64,000 bases of DNA from positions 2,418,001 through 2,482,000 of the forward strand of contig NZ_CP119573.1 in the NCBI RefSeq assembly GCF_029278605.1, written 5' to 3'. The stretch comes from Cupriavidus sp. WKF15 (lineage in GTDB: Bacteria; Pseudomonadota; Gammaproteobacteria; Burkholderiales; Burkholderiaceae). Shown here piece after piece: positions 1 through 8,318 of the stretch. A program made the translations under genes and the position numbers. The notes beneath the pieces were generated by a model. The model worked only from the letters and a program-made list of their open reading frames with translations. It was not told the DNA's origin and searched no databases. How positions within the stretch are numbered: the first letter of the stretch is position 1; each line of letters begins with the position of its first letter.

Positions 1-47
1 CGCCCGGCGCTGTCATCCACCGCTTCCTGGAGGAAATCTGCACATGA
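1..47 (+). CDS. 3' end of an unidentified gene, truncated by window start
   Basis: An open frame enters from the left edge and ends with TGA at 45-47, giving the C-terminal peptide PGAVIHRFLEEICT. Its stop overlaps the ATG of the following enoyl-CoA hydratase (ATGA at 44-47), the usual sign of translational coupling in an operon. Too little is visible to name a family. Confidence 0.5.
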   Translation, partial: PGAVIHRFLEEICT

Positions 48-835
48 CGGACCTGATTGAAGCCGAACGCCATGGCCAGCACACGCTGCTGGTCCTGAAC
101 CGGCCCGACAAGCTCAATGCCCTCAGCTATGCGCTGATCGATGCGCTGATGGCGCGGCTCGACGCCGCCGAGGACGACGATACCGTGCGCACCGTGATCC
201 TGACCGGCAAGGGCACGCGCGCGTTCAGCGCGGGCGCCGACATCGCCGGCTTTGCGCCGGACCTGGAGGCCTCGCCGGAGCTAGCGCTGCGCCGCTTCCT
301 GATGCGCGGACAGGCACTGACGCGCCGGATCGAGAACTTCCCCAAGCCGGTGATCGCCGCCATCAATGGACTGGCGTTCGGAGGCGGCTGCGAGGTGATG
401 GAGGCCTGCAGCCTGGCGGTGGCGGCCGAGCACGCGACCTTCGCCAAGCCGGAGATCCGGCTCGGCTTTCCGCCGACGTTCGGCGGCACGCAGCGGCTGC
501 CGCGGCATGTGGGACGCAAGCACGCCAACGAGATGATCCTGACGGGCGACGCCATCGGCGCCGACGAGGCAGCGCGCATCGGGCTGGTCAACCGCGTGGT
601 GCCTGCCGATGCGCTGCTGCAGGCATGCATCGATCTCGCGGAGCGCATCGCCCGGCATTCGCCGATCGCCGTGACCGCCTGCCTGCGGGCGGTCACACGC
701 GGCATCAATGTGCCGGTCGATGAGGGGCTGGCGATCGAAGCCATGCAGTTCCGCGCCGCCGCGGCCAGCGCGGACGCGCGCGAAGGCACGCGCGCGTTCC
801 TGGAGAAACGCGAGCCGGCTTTCGCCGGCCGCTGA
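44..835 (+). CDS. Enoyl-CoA hydratase/isomerase (crotonase) family protein
   Basis: 263-residue crotonase-fold protein, the normal family length. Members hydrate or isomerise enoyl-CoA thioesters in fatty-acid or aromatic-acid degradation. The oxyanion-hole segments FSAGADI and FGGGCEV and the downstream PEIRLGF...GGTQRLPR block are all visible. A GGAGGAAAT ribosome site precedes the ATG, which also overlaps the preceding stop by 4 bp. The next gene is convergent, so this is the last gene of a plus-strand operon that starts outside the window. The exact acyl-CoA substrate cannot be read from the sequence. Confidence 0.9.
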   Translation: MTDLIEAERHGQHTLLVLNRPDKLNALSYALIDALMARLDAAEDDDTVRTVILTGKGTRAFSAGADIAGFAPDLEASPELALRRFLMRGQALTRRIENFPKPVIAAINGLAFGGGCEVMEACSLAVAAEHATFAKPEIRLGFPPTFGGTQRLPRHVGRKHANEMILTGDAIGADEAARIGLVNRVVPADALLQACIDLAERIARHSPIAVTACLRAVTRGINVPVDEGLAIEAMQFRAAAASADAREGTRAFLEKREPAFAGR

Positions 836-847
836 ATCCCGATCGCT

Positions 848-2248
848 TCAGGCCTCGAGCTTTGCCGCAGCGTCGCGCAAGGCCGTACGCAGCCCCTCTT
901 CCACCACCGGATGGTAGAACGGCATGGTCAGCATCTGCGCAATGGTCAGGCCCTGCTGGTAAGACCACGCCAGCAGGTGCGCGATATTCTCCGCGCGCGG
1001 ACCGGTCCATTCGGCGCCCAGGAAGCGGCCCGTCGCCTTGTCGGCATACACATGCATCAGGCCGCGGTTCTTCAGCATGACGCGGCTGCGCCCCTGGTCC
1101 TCGAAGCTGACCTCGCCGGTGACGAAACTGCCTTCGGCCAGGTCGGCAAAGCGCTGGCCGACCATGGCGATCTGCGGGTCCGAGAACACCACCGCGATGG
1201 GCGCGCGGCGCGCGAGCGGCTTCACCTGCGGATACGCGGCAGCGTTCTCGCCGGCCGCCTTGCCTTCATCGGCGGCTTCATGCAAGAGCGGCAGGATGTT
1301 GTTGGCATCGCCGGCAATGAACACCGGCGATGCGCCGCACTGCAGCGTGGCCGGGTCGAACACCGGCACGCCGCGCCCATCGAGTTCCAGGCCGGTGTTC
1401 TCCAGCCCCAGGCCGCGCACATTGGGCTCGCGGCCGGTCGCGGCCAGCACGTAGTCGAAGGTCTCCGTGACGGACTTTCCGTCGCCGTCGGTGTAGGTGA
1501 TGCGGGCCAGGTCGCCATCGCGCGCCATGTCCGTGACATTGGCTTCGGTATCGAGGAAGAACTCCTTGCGGAAGGTCTCGTCCGCATAGCTGCGCACGAC
1601 CGGGTCGGTCAGCGGGCCCAGCGAGCCCCGCACGCCGAATACGCGGACCCGCACGCCAAGGCGCGACAGCGCCTGGCCCAGCTCCAGTCCGATCACGCCG
1701 GGGCCGAACACGACCACGCTGCGCGGCAGGTCGTCCCAGGCAAACACGTCGTCGTTGACGATCAGGCGATCGCCGAACACCTTGAACGGTGCCGGCACCA
1801 CCGGACGCGAACCGGTGGCAATCACCACACGGCTGGCACGCACGGTGACGTCGCCATCGGCGGCAGCCACCTCCAGCGTGGTGTTGTCGATGAAGCGCGC
1901 ATAGCCTCGGACGCGGTCCGCCTCGGGGATCGTCTCCACGCCGCGTACGACGAAGCCGACAAAGCGGTCGCGTTCGCTGCGCACGCGGGCCATGACCTCG
2001 CGGCCGTCGATGCGGATATTTCCATCCACGTGTACGCCGAACGGGGCCGTGTGACGCAGCTCGTGCGCGGCTTCGGCGGCGGCGATCAGCAGCTTGGACG
2101 GCATGCAGCCCACGCGGGCGCAGGTGGTGCCATACGGGCCGCCTTCGATGATCACGGCGCGCTTTCCGGCCGCGATGGCGGCGCGGTAGGCAGCGAGGCC
2201 GGCGGTGCCTGCTCCGATGACGGCGACGTCGGTCTGGATGATCTTCAT
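848..2248 (-). CDS. Dihydrolipoyl dehydrogenase-like pyridine nucleotide-disulfide oxidoreductase
   Basis: 466-residue flavoprotein. It shows the FAD-binding VIGAGTAGLAA near residue 10, the redox-active pair C43/C48 in CARVGC, a second NAD-binding motif FGPGVIGLE, and the C-terminal HPVVEE (His-x4-Glu) base pair of the LPD/glutathione-reductase/mercuric-reductase class. The start at 2248 (MKIIQTDVAV) is preferred over the longer frame because the FAD motif then sits at the usual distance from the N-terminus. No E1/E2 dehydrogenase genes are adjacent, so it is a stand-alone paralogue. The physiological disulfide substrate is unknown; dihydrolipoamide dehydrogenase is the closest class. Confidence 0.85.
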   Translation of the reverse strand: MKIIQTDVAVIGAGTAGLAAYRAAIAAGKRAVIIEGGPYGTTCARVGCMPSKLLIAAAEAAHELRHTAPFGVHVDGNIRIDGREVMARVRSERDRFVGFVVRGVETIPEADRVRGYARFIDNTTLEVAAADGDVTVRASRVVIATGSRPVVPAPFKVFGDRLIVNDDVFAWDDLPRSVVVFGPGVIGLELGQALSRLGVRVRVFGVRGSLGPLTDPVVRSYADETFRKEFFLDTEANVTDMARDGDLARITYTDGDGKSVTETFDYVLAATGREPNVRGLGLENTGLELDGRGVPVFDPATLQCGASPVFIAGDANNILPLLHEAADEGKAAGENAAAYPQVKPLARRAPIAVVFSDPQIAMVGQRFADLAEGSFVTGEVSFEDQGRSRVMLKNRGLMHVYADKATGRFLGAEWTGPRAENIAHLLAWSYQQGLTIAQMLTMPFYHPVVEEGLRTALRDAAAKLEA

Positions 2249-2310
2249 GGTGTACGGTTCCTTCCCTTCAGTGATGGTTCGAGATCGATCTGGCATCAAT
2301 CGGCGGACTG

Positions 2311-2362
2311 GATGGCGCCACGCGGACAGCGCGGCGCCATCGGGTCCGGCGACTGCCGGACC
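2311..2362 (-). terminator. Two tandem perfect hairpins downstream of prx-grx
   Basis: GATGGCGCC at 2311-2319 pairs with GGCGCCATC at 2333-2341. GGTCCGGC at 2343-2350 pairs with GCCGGACC at 2355-2362 around a GACT loop. They lie between two minus-strand genes. There is no U-tract, so they may be attenuator or RNA-stability structures rather than a classical terminator. Confidence 0.4.
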
Positions 2363-2391
2363 GCGCAATGGCGGTCTTGAGCTACGCGGAA

Positions 2392-3123
2392 TTACTGGCC
2401 CAGGTACTGCTCGAGCGCGGTGGCGCCGCCGACCAGCTTGCCGTTGATGAACACCTGCGGCGCGGTCATTTCACCGGACACGGCGCCCAGCACCCTGCCG
2501 CGCACCTTGTTGTCCAGCGGCACTTCGATGTATTCGTAGCCGGCATCCGACAGTTGCTGCTTGGCCTTGGCGCAGAACGAGCAGCCCACCTTCGAGAACA
2601 CCACCACCTGGTCCGGACGCTTGGCGCCGGGGGCAATGTGGTTCAGCATGGTGTCGGCGTCGGAGACCTTGAACGGGTCGCCCGGCTCTTCCGGCTCGAT
2701 GAACATCTTCTCGACCACGCCGTCGCGGACCAGCATCGAATAGCGCCAGCTGCGCTTGCCGAAGCCCAGGTCGGCCTTGTCCACCAGCATGCCCATGCCT
2801 TCGGTGAACTCGCCGTTGCCGTCGGGGATCATGGTGATGTTCCCGGACTCCTGGTCCTTGGCCCACTCGTTCATCACGAAGGTGTCGTTGACCGACACGC
2901 ACAGGATCGCGTCCACGCCCTGCTTCGCGAACGCCGGTGCCAGTTCGTTGTAGCGCGGCAGGTGGGTCGACGAACAGGTCGGCGTGAAGGCGCCGGGCAA
3001 CGAGAACACGACGACGGTCTTGCCGTCGAACAGTTCGCCGGTGGTCACGGTCTTCCACTCGTTGTCCTGGCGGATACGGAAAGCGACATTGGGAACGCGT
3101 TGGCCTTCACGGGATTGCAGCAT
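2392..3123 (-). CDS. Peroxiredoxin-glutaredoxin fusion (hybrid Prx5)
   Basis: 243-residue fusion. The N-terminal Prx5/AhpC-TSA domain (about residues 1-160) has the peroxidatic cysteine C50 in [11 protein letters not shown]. The C-terminal glutaredoxin domain (about 170-243) has the CxxC at C181/C184 (GCSFC). Such hybrids reduce H2O2 and alkyl hydroperoxides using glutathione, with the Grx module recycling the Prx. The start at 3123 is chosen for the AAGGAGTGATCCCG ribosome site and normal length; the longer frame would add an unsupported 29-residue leader. It is followed by the LPD-like gene in the same direction after two hairpins, so they may or may not share a transcript. Confidence 0.93.
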   Translation of the reverse strand: MLQSREGQRVPNVAFRIRQDNEWKTVTTGELFDGKTVVVFSLPGAFTPTCSSTHLPRYNELAPAFAKQGVDAILCVSVNDTFVMNEWAKDQESGNITMIPDGNGEFTEGMGMLVDKADLGFGKRSWRYSMLVRDGVVEKMFIEPEEPGDPFKVSDADTMLNHIAPGAKRPDQVVVFSKVGCSFCAKAKQQLSDAGYEYIEVPLDNKVRGRVLGAVSGEMTAPQVFINGKLVGGATALEQYLGQ

Positions 3124-3375
3124 CGGGATCACTCCTTGGTTTCGGTGGTTGCTGCGTGCAGCAGCGATGAACCACATTCTGTCGATCCGGATGTGATTTG
3201 TACAATTCATCGTTTAAACCATTCCGATTAGCAATTACTATCGAATGGTGGTCAGGCTCTCCTTCCGGATCGTCATAAAGCGCCTCAAAGATCACTCTTA
3301 GTCTACAACGCAAGCCAAAAGTGCCCTATCATGCTGCCATCTCCCGATATCACTCGGAATCACCCATAGGCGCCG
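3124..3375. promoter_or_regulatory. Divergent promoter region, prx-grx / M20 peptidase
   Basis: A 252-bp intergenic stretch, AT-richer than its surroundings, separates two outward-facing genes. It holds the 8-bp palindromes TTGTACAA (3198-3205) and GTTTAAAC (about 3212-3219). Prx-grx genes are often OxyR-controlled, but I could not fit a complete four-part OxyR site here. Confidence 0.35.
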
Positions 3376-5124
3376 ATGACCCGCCCTGTCTCTCTTAGCT
3401 CCCGCCGCCACGGCCGGCTGGTCTCCCTGCTTGTGTTGTCGCTGGCACTGGCCTGCCCCGCCCCCGCCGAAACGCTGCGCAAGCCCGCCCTCGACACGCT
3501 GATCGCCGCCCACAAGTCCGGTGCGTCAGGGAGCCTGGAAACGTTCCTGGCCAACGCGGCCAGGGCCGAGCCCACTGTGGCGCCGGCCGTGGCCGCGTGG
3601 CAGGCGGGAACGCCGCTCAGTGGCGACAACCTCGTCAACATGGGCCGCCTGCTTGGCGTCTATAACCGGTTGCACAACGAGGCAGCAGTCATTGACGTCC
3701 TTGGCAAGATGGTCGCGCTGCGCACCGTTCGCGATGAAAAGATCCCGCAGCACGAGAACCCCGCCATCATCGAATTCGGCAAGCTCGTCGAAGGCAAGGC
3801 GAAGTCCTTCGGGCTGGTCTATCGCAATATCGACAACCGCGTGTTCGAAGTCACGCTGCCGGGCACCGGCCTGGACACCTTCGGCATCCTGACCCATGCG
3901 GACGTGGTGCCCGCGGTCGCCGACGAATGGGTGCTGGAGGACGGCACGAAACTCGATCCGTTTGCCGTCACGCGCGTGGGCGGCTACCTGTACGGGCGCG
4001 GCACCATCGACGACAAGGGCTCGATTGCGGCGGCGCTCTACGCCATGAAGACCGTCAAGGAAAGCGGCATTGCGCTGGAGCGCAGCCTGCGCCTGATGAT
4101 CGAGACCACCGAGGAAACCGGTGGCGACGGCATGAAGTACTACCGCGAACACAACGCGCTGCCGGACTACAACATCGTGCTCGACAGCAAGTACCCGGCC
4201 GTGGTGGCGGAGAAGGGCGCGGGCGCGCTGCGCGTCAAGTTCCCGGCGCTTGGCACGAACACCAAGCGGCCGGCCATCGTGAGCATGCGCGGCGCGGCGT
4301 CGGCCAGTACCGTGCCCGAGACTGCCGTCGCGCGCATCGCCGGCGGCGATCCGGCATCCGTCATGGCGGCGCTCGAAGGCGCCCGCGCGGCCTTCATCCG
4401 CAAGTACACGCCGCAGGGCGGGAAATTCGCGATCGACGTCAGGCGTGACGGCAACGACGTCGAGGTCAAGGTAACCGGCGTATCGGCGCACGGATCGCGC
4501 CCCGAAGAAGGCGTCAACCCGCTGCCCAGGCTCGCGCTGTTCCTGCAGTCATCCGGCCTCCAGCTCGCCGACAATCAGTACGTGCGCGCCGCGCGCTATA
4601 TCGGCGACCTGTATGGCGTGGGCTATCTCGGCGAGAAGATGGGGCTGGCCTATCGCGATCCGTTCATGGGCCCGCTGACGATGTCGCCAACCCAGGTCCG
4701 CGAGCTGGGCGATTTCGTCGAGGTCACCACCAATGTGCGCATGCCGCGCGGCAGCACGCCGGAGGCGCTCAGCGGCAAGGCCGTGCAGCGCATCTACAAG
4801 TGGGCGGCGTCCTCGGGTTCCACGGTCGAGATCAAGTACGACCAGGACAACTGGATGGCGCGCGAGTCCAAGGGTGCCTGGATTTCCACCTTGCTAAACA
4901 TCTTCGGCGAAACCACCGGTCTGGAGGCCAAGCCCGTGGCCACGGCCGGCAGCACGACTGCCAAGCTGCTGCCCAATGCCATCAACTTCGGGCCGGCGAT
5001 GCCGGGCAAGAAATACACCGCCCACAACGCGAAGGAGTACAAGGAAATCATCGACCTGGACCTGGATCTGCAGATGTTCACGGAGATGATGGTGCGGATC
5101 GGGAATCTCGGAAAGATGCAGTAG
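3376..5124 (+). CDS. M20 family metallopeptidase (dipeptidase), exported
   Basis: 582 residues. An N-terminal signal peptide (RRHGRLVSLLVLSLALACPAPA, ending near residue 31) predicts export. The M20 di-zinc site is intact: HAD (H174, D176), DDKG, EETGG and the dimerisation-domain SAHGSRPEEG. The C-terminal NFGPAMPGKKYTAHNAKEY matches the M20 dipeptidase/carboxypeptidase group. Likely role: hydrolysis of small peptides or amidated amino acids in the periplasm. It is a single-gene unit, followed by a LysR remnant. Substrate is unknown. Confidence 0.88.
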   Translation: MTRPVSLSSRRHGRLVSLLVLSLALACPAPAETLRKPALDTLIAAHKSGASGSLETFLANAARAEPTVAPAVAAWQAGTPLSGDNLVNMGRLLGVYNRLHNEAAVIDVLGKMVALRTVRDEKIPQHENPAIIEFGKLVEGKAKSFGLVYRNIDNRVFEVTLPGTGLDTFGILTHADVVPAVADEWVLEDGTKLDPFAVTRVGGYLYGRGTIDDKGSIAAALYAMKTVKESGIALERSLRLMIETTEETGGDGMKYYREHNALPDYNIVLDSKYPAVVAEKGAGALRVKFPALGTNTKRPAIVSMRGAASASTVPETAVARIAGGDPASVMAALEGARAAFIRKYTPQGGKFAIDVRRDGNDVEVKVTGVSAHGSRPEEGVNPLPRLALFLQSSGLQLADNQYVRAARYIGDLYGVGYLGEKMGLAYRDPFMGPLTMSPTQVRELGDFVEVTTNVRMPRGSTPEALSGKAVQRIYKWAASSGSTVEIKYDQDNWMARESKGAWISTLLNIFGETTGLEAKPVATAGSTTAKLLPNAINFGPAMPGKKYTAHNAKEYKEIIDLDLDLQMFTEMMVRIGNLGKMQ

Positions 5125-5159
5125 GCGCAGGCCGGATGCCGGCAGCAGTGGGATAGCCA

Positions 5160-5414
5160 TTGTCGCCTTTTGCCGCTGTCCCAGGCTGTGCAGCCAGTTC
5201 CCGGGTCGGGGAACGCCTTGGCGTGCGCCTGATCCAGCGCTCGACGCGACGCTTCGCCGTCACCGGGATCGGGCGCATCTACTACGAGCACTGCAAGGCC
5301 ATGCTGGTACAGGCGGAGGCCGCGCAGGAAGCCATCGAGGTCACGCGCGCCGAGCCGGTCAGGATGCTGATCGACCACCTGGCCGACCGCCTTGGACACA
5401 TGGACGAGGAGTAA
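5160..5414 (+). pseudogene. LysR-type regulator remnant with large internal deletion
   Basis: The 84-codon frame reads like two pieces of a LysR regulator. The first is the end of the winged helix-turn-helix and its linker (ERLGVRLIQRSTRRFAVTGI, then GRIYYEHCKAMLV). After RAEPVR it jumps directly to a LysR-like C-terminus (MLIDHLADRLGHMDEE). About 200 residues of effector domain are absent, and the first half of the HTH is replaced by a degraded segment. It cannot be a functional LysR protein as read. Confidence 0.75.
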
Positions 5415-5451
5415 GAGTAGCTGCGGCCGTCTGCATGGGCAGGCGAGCCGT

Positions 5452-7182
5452 TCAGGCCGCCTGCGTTGCCGGCAGCCCGGCCAGGTAGCTGTGGATCTGC
5501 GCGACCACGGCTGCGCCCTCGCCTACCGCCGCGGCCACGCGCTTGGTCGAACCCGAACGCACATCGCCAATCGCGAACACGCCCGGCACGCTGGTCTGCA
5601 AGGGATATGGCACCGCCGAAGCGCAGCCCAGCGTGCCCCCACCCGTGCGCACGAAGCCTTTGTCGTCGGTCTCCACATGGCAGGTACGCAGCCACGACGC
5701 ATTCGGGTCGGCGCCGATGAACAGGAACAGGTGGCGCACCGGCAATGAAACCAGCGCGTCGCTCTCCGCGGGCGCGTGATAGCTCACGCCGGAAAGCCAG
5801 CCGTCGCCGTGCAGCGCACGGATTTCCGCATGGCTGTGAAGCTGTACGTTGGGCAGCCCTTCGATCCGGTCGATCAGGTAGCGCGACATGGTGGCGGCCA
5901 GCCCCGGGCCGCGCACCAGCATATGCACCTGCGCCGCATGCGTCGCCAGGTAGACCGCGGCCTGCCCCGCCGAATTGCCGCCGCCCACGAGCATGACAGG
6001 CTCGTTCCGGCACAGCTTGGCTTCCACGGGCGAGGCCCAGTAGTACACCCCGCATCCCTCGAAGCGTTCCAGCGCTGGAATCGCCGGCCGCCGGTATTGG
6101 GCCCCAGTGGCGATCACCACGGTGTGCGTGGGGATCATGCGGCCATCGGCCAGTTCCAGGCGGATCGGGTCCGCGCCGCATTGCAGTGCCTTTACTTCGA
6201 GCGGAATGGCAATATGGGCGCCGAACTTGAGCGCCTGCACAAACGCTCGCCCGGCCAGCGCCTGGCCCGAAATGCCGGTGGGAAAGCCAAGGTAGTTTTC
6301 GATCCGCGCACTGGCACCGGCCTGCCCGCCCGGCGAGCGGCAATCGATCACCGCCACCGACAGGCCTTCCGACGCGGCATAGACGGCCGTGGCCAGGCCG
6401 GCGGGACCCGCCCCCACCACGATCACGTCATACACGTGCGCCGGGTCGAATTCGGGCAGCAGCCCGAGGCAGGAGGCAAGCTGTCCCTCGTCGGGCGCGC
6501 GCAGCACGCGGCCGTCCGGGCAGATCACGAGCGGGAAATCCGAGGCCGGCGCGTTGGCGAACTCGCTCAGGCAGGAGCAGTCGCGCTCGGTGTCCATGTC
6601 GATCACCGTATAAGGGTGACCATTGCGGCGCAGGAAGGCCTGCAGCGCCAGCAGCAGCGGCTCCGTGCCGTGTCCGACCAGCACCGGGCCGCTGCCGGAC
6701 TCGATCAGCCCGACGCGGCGCAGGATCAGTGCGCGCATGATGCGCTCGCCCAGTTCGGCCTCCGCCACCAGCAGCGCGCGCAGCCGGTCGGGCGGAATGA
6801 CAAACCCCTCGGAATCCGTCAGCGCGCGGCCGTCCACCAGCGACGGGCGCCCGGTCAGGGTGCCGACTTCGGCCGAGAACATGCCCGGCCCGAGATCGGT
6901 GACCAGGTGCTCGCGCCCGAGCCCATCGCGGCGAATGATCCGGATGCAGCCGCTCACCACCACGCACATGCCCCGGCCCACCTGCCCGACCGAAAACAGC
7001 TGCTCGCCCGCGCTCCAGCGTTGTGGCTCGCCGAAGCGGCGCATCCGCACTACCTCATCGGCACTCAGCGTCGGGAACATCTGGTGCGCCCGGGTTTCCA
7101 GCGTGGAATATGGCGCGTCGAGGCTGGCTGCCGCTTCCGTGCCCTGCCCTTCAACGCCCGCCGTCAGTTCCGCCTGCGCCAT
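5452..7182 (-). CDS. Cyclic nucleotide-binding domain / thioredoxin reductase-like flavoprotein
   Basis: 576 residues in three parts. Residues ~30-150 form a CRP-type cNMP-binding domain (MCVVVSGCIRI, then SAEVGTLTGRPS). Residues ~185-230 resemble a small thioredoxin-like module (YTVIDMDTERD... VICPDGRVLRAP). Residues ~252-576 form the TrxR-type FAD/NADPH domain, with GAGPAG at 257-262 and a final GVFAIGDVRSGSTKRVA. The position that carries CxxC in classical TrxR reads WASP (382-385), so disulfide reduction through that motif is not possible. The start at 7182 has GGAGG spaced 7 nt upstream. It is divergent from yceH. Function is probably signal-gated NADPH oxidoreduction; the substrate is unknown. 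Confidence 0.85.
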   Translation of the reverse strand: MAQAELTAGVEGQGTEAAASLDAPYSTLETRAHQMFPTLSADEVVRMRRFGEPQRWSAGEQLFSVGQVGRGMCVVVSGCIRIIRRDGLGREHLVTDLGPGMFSAEVGTLTGRPSLVDGRALTDSEGFVIPPDRLRALLVAEAELGERIMRALILRRVGLIESGSGPVLVGHGTEPLLLALQAFLRRNGHPYTVIDMDTERDCSCLSEFANAPASDFPLVICPDGRVLRAPDEGQLASCLGLLPEFDPAHVYDVIVVGAGPAGLATAVYAASEGLSVAVIDCRSPGGQAGASARIENYLGFPTGISGQALAGRAFVQALKFGAHIAIPLEVKALQCGADPIRLELADGRMIPTHTVVIATGAQYRRPAIPALERFEGCGVYYWASPVEAKLCRNEPVMLVGGGNSAGQAAVYLATHAAQVHMLVRGPGLAATMSRYLIDRIEGLPNVQLHSHAEIRALHGDGWLSGVSYHAPAESDALVSLPVRHLFLFIGADPNASWLRTCHVETDDKGFVRTGGGTLGCASAVPYPLQTSVPGVFAIGDVRSGSTKRVAAAVGEGAAVVAQIHSYLAGLPATQAA

Positions 7183-7394
7183 TGCTTGCCTCCGGTCATC
7201 AAGAAGGGGATGTGTCGGTTGCTTCGCACACCCGTAGCTGCCCGCCATCACACCTCATCGATAGTAGTCTGCGGCGACACGAATGCGAGGGAGAGGCCGC
7301 GCGGCGGCCAAAGGCAGTTGCGCATTGGGCCAGCTTGCGCTTGAATGTCCGCCTTGCCGGCTCCGGCCCAATGCAACTCGACACGAACCTCCTG

Positions 7395-8099
7395 ATGAGC
7401 TCCACGTCCGAATCCCCTTCGCGCCCGCCAATCCGCACCCTGACGCCGATCGAAGGACGCGTGCTCGGCGTACTGCTGGAAAAGCAGCACACCGTGCCCG
7501 ACACCTACCCGCTCTCGCTCAACGCGCTGACCGCGGGCTGCAACCAGAAGACGGCCCGTTCGCCGGTCATGAACGTTACGGAAGCGGAAGTGGTGGTGGC
7601 CATCGACGGCCTGAAAGGCCTGAGCCTGGTATTTGAAGGCAGCAGCAGCCGCGTGCCGCGCTTTGAACACAATATGGGCCGCGTGCTGGGCGTGCCATCG
7701 CAATCCGCGGCGCTGCTCGCCATGCTGCTCCTGCGCGGTCCGCAGACCGCGGCCGAATTGCGCCTGAACACGGTGCGCCTGCATGCCTTCGCGGATGTCT
7801 CGTCGGTCGAAGCCTTCCTTGACGAGCTGGCGGAACACGAGCCGCCATATGTCGTGAGGCTGCCCCGCGCTCCGGGCGAGCGCGAGCATCGCTGGATGCA
7901 CCTGCTTGGCGGTGAAATCAGCGTGGAAAGCCTTGCGGCGAGCGCGCCAGGCGCTAGCGAAGAGTCCGTCTCGCCGTCTGAACTGGAGCGGCTGCGCGCC
8001 GAGCAGCGCGAGCTTGCCAACCGGGTCCAAAGGCTGGAGGCGCTGGTCGAGCACATGGCCAGCCAGCTCGGCATCGACCCGGATGCGCTGACCAGCTGA
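7395..8099 (+). CDS. YceH family protein (DUF480)
   Basis: 234 residues. The conserved DUF480/UPF0502 block is obvious: RTLTPIEGRVLGVLLEKQ, TYPLSLNALTAGCNQKTAR and NVTEAEV. It forms two winged-helix-like domains, followed by a C-terminal coiled coil (SELERLRAEQRELANRVQRL). Biochemical role is unknown. The start could equally be the in-frame ATG at 7371; 7395 puts the conserved core at the usual distance from the N-terminus. Neither start has a strong ribosome site. Confidence 0.88.
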   Translation: MSSTSESPSRPPIRTLTPIEGRVLGVLLEKQHTVPDTYPLSLNALTAGCNQKTARSPVMNVTEAEVVVAIDGLKGLSLVFEGSSSRVPRFEHNMGRVLGVPSQSAALLAMLLLRGPQTAAELRLNTVRLHAFADVSSVEAFLDELAEHEPPYVVRLPRAPGEREHRWMHLLGGEISVESLAASAPGASEESVSPSELERLRAEQRELANRVQRLEALVEHMASQLGIDPDALTS

Positions 8100-8110
8100 C
8101 CATGGATAGT

Positions 8111-8136
8111 CCGGGCCGCGGGGGCCTGGCCCCGGC
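8111..8136 (+). terminator. GC-rich hairpin after yceH
   Basis: CCGGGCC and GGCCCCGG flank a G-rich loop about 12 bp past the yceH stop. It has the position of a terminator but lacks a U-tract. Confidence 0.3.
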
Positions 8137-8250
8137 AATCGCAGGGGCTTAGCCGACGAACTCAGCGGTCCGAACTGCGGGGTCACGTAGCCGCCGTATT
8201 CATCCTTTGCCGCGATACGACCGTAGGCCGCTTCAAAGGTCAGGCAGCCT

Positions 8251-8270
8251 GTCGGTTAATTGCGCAATTG
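8251..8270 (+). repeat. Copy A of a 20-bp motif bracketing the IclR/Bug module
   Basis: GTCGGTTAATTGCGCAATTG contains the perfect palindrome AATTGCGCAATT (8258-8269). A 17/20 match in the same orientation lies at 15961-15980, beyond the other end of the catabolic module. It could be a pair of regulatory sites, module borders or coincidence. Confidence 0.4.
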
Positions 8271-8318
8271 CGGCACCCAGGCCCGGGATGCCTCGATGAG
8301 GGACGAACCGAACACCGC

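Noticed and set aside
2368..3231. 287-codon plus-strand frame opposite prx-grx
   Set aside because: The minus strand encodes an intact peroxiredoxin-glutaredoxin; the plus frame is its shadow.
3210..3240. OxyR site upstream of prx-grx
   Set aside because: An ATAG-type half-site can be seen, but the four-element spacing does not fit the OxyR consensus.
8150..8250. Possible 3' remnant of a minus-strand gene (TFEAAYGRIAAKDEYGGYV-like reading)
   Set aside because: The reading looks protein-like, but I could not match it to a family and it has no start or upstream part. It may be a decayed end or chance.
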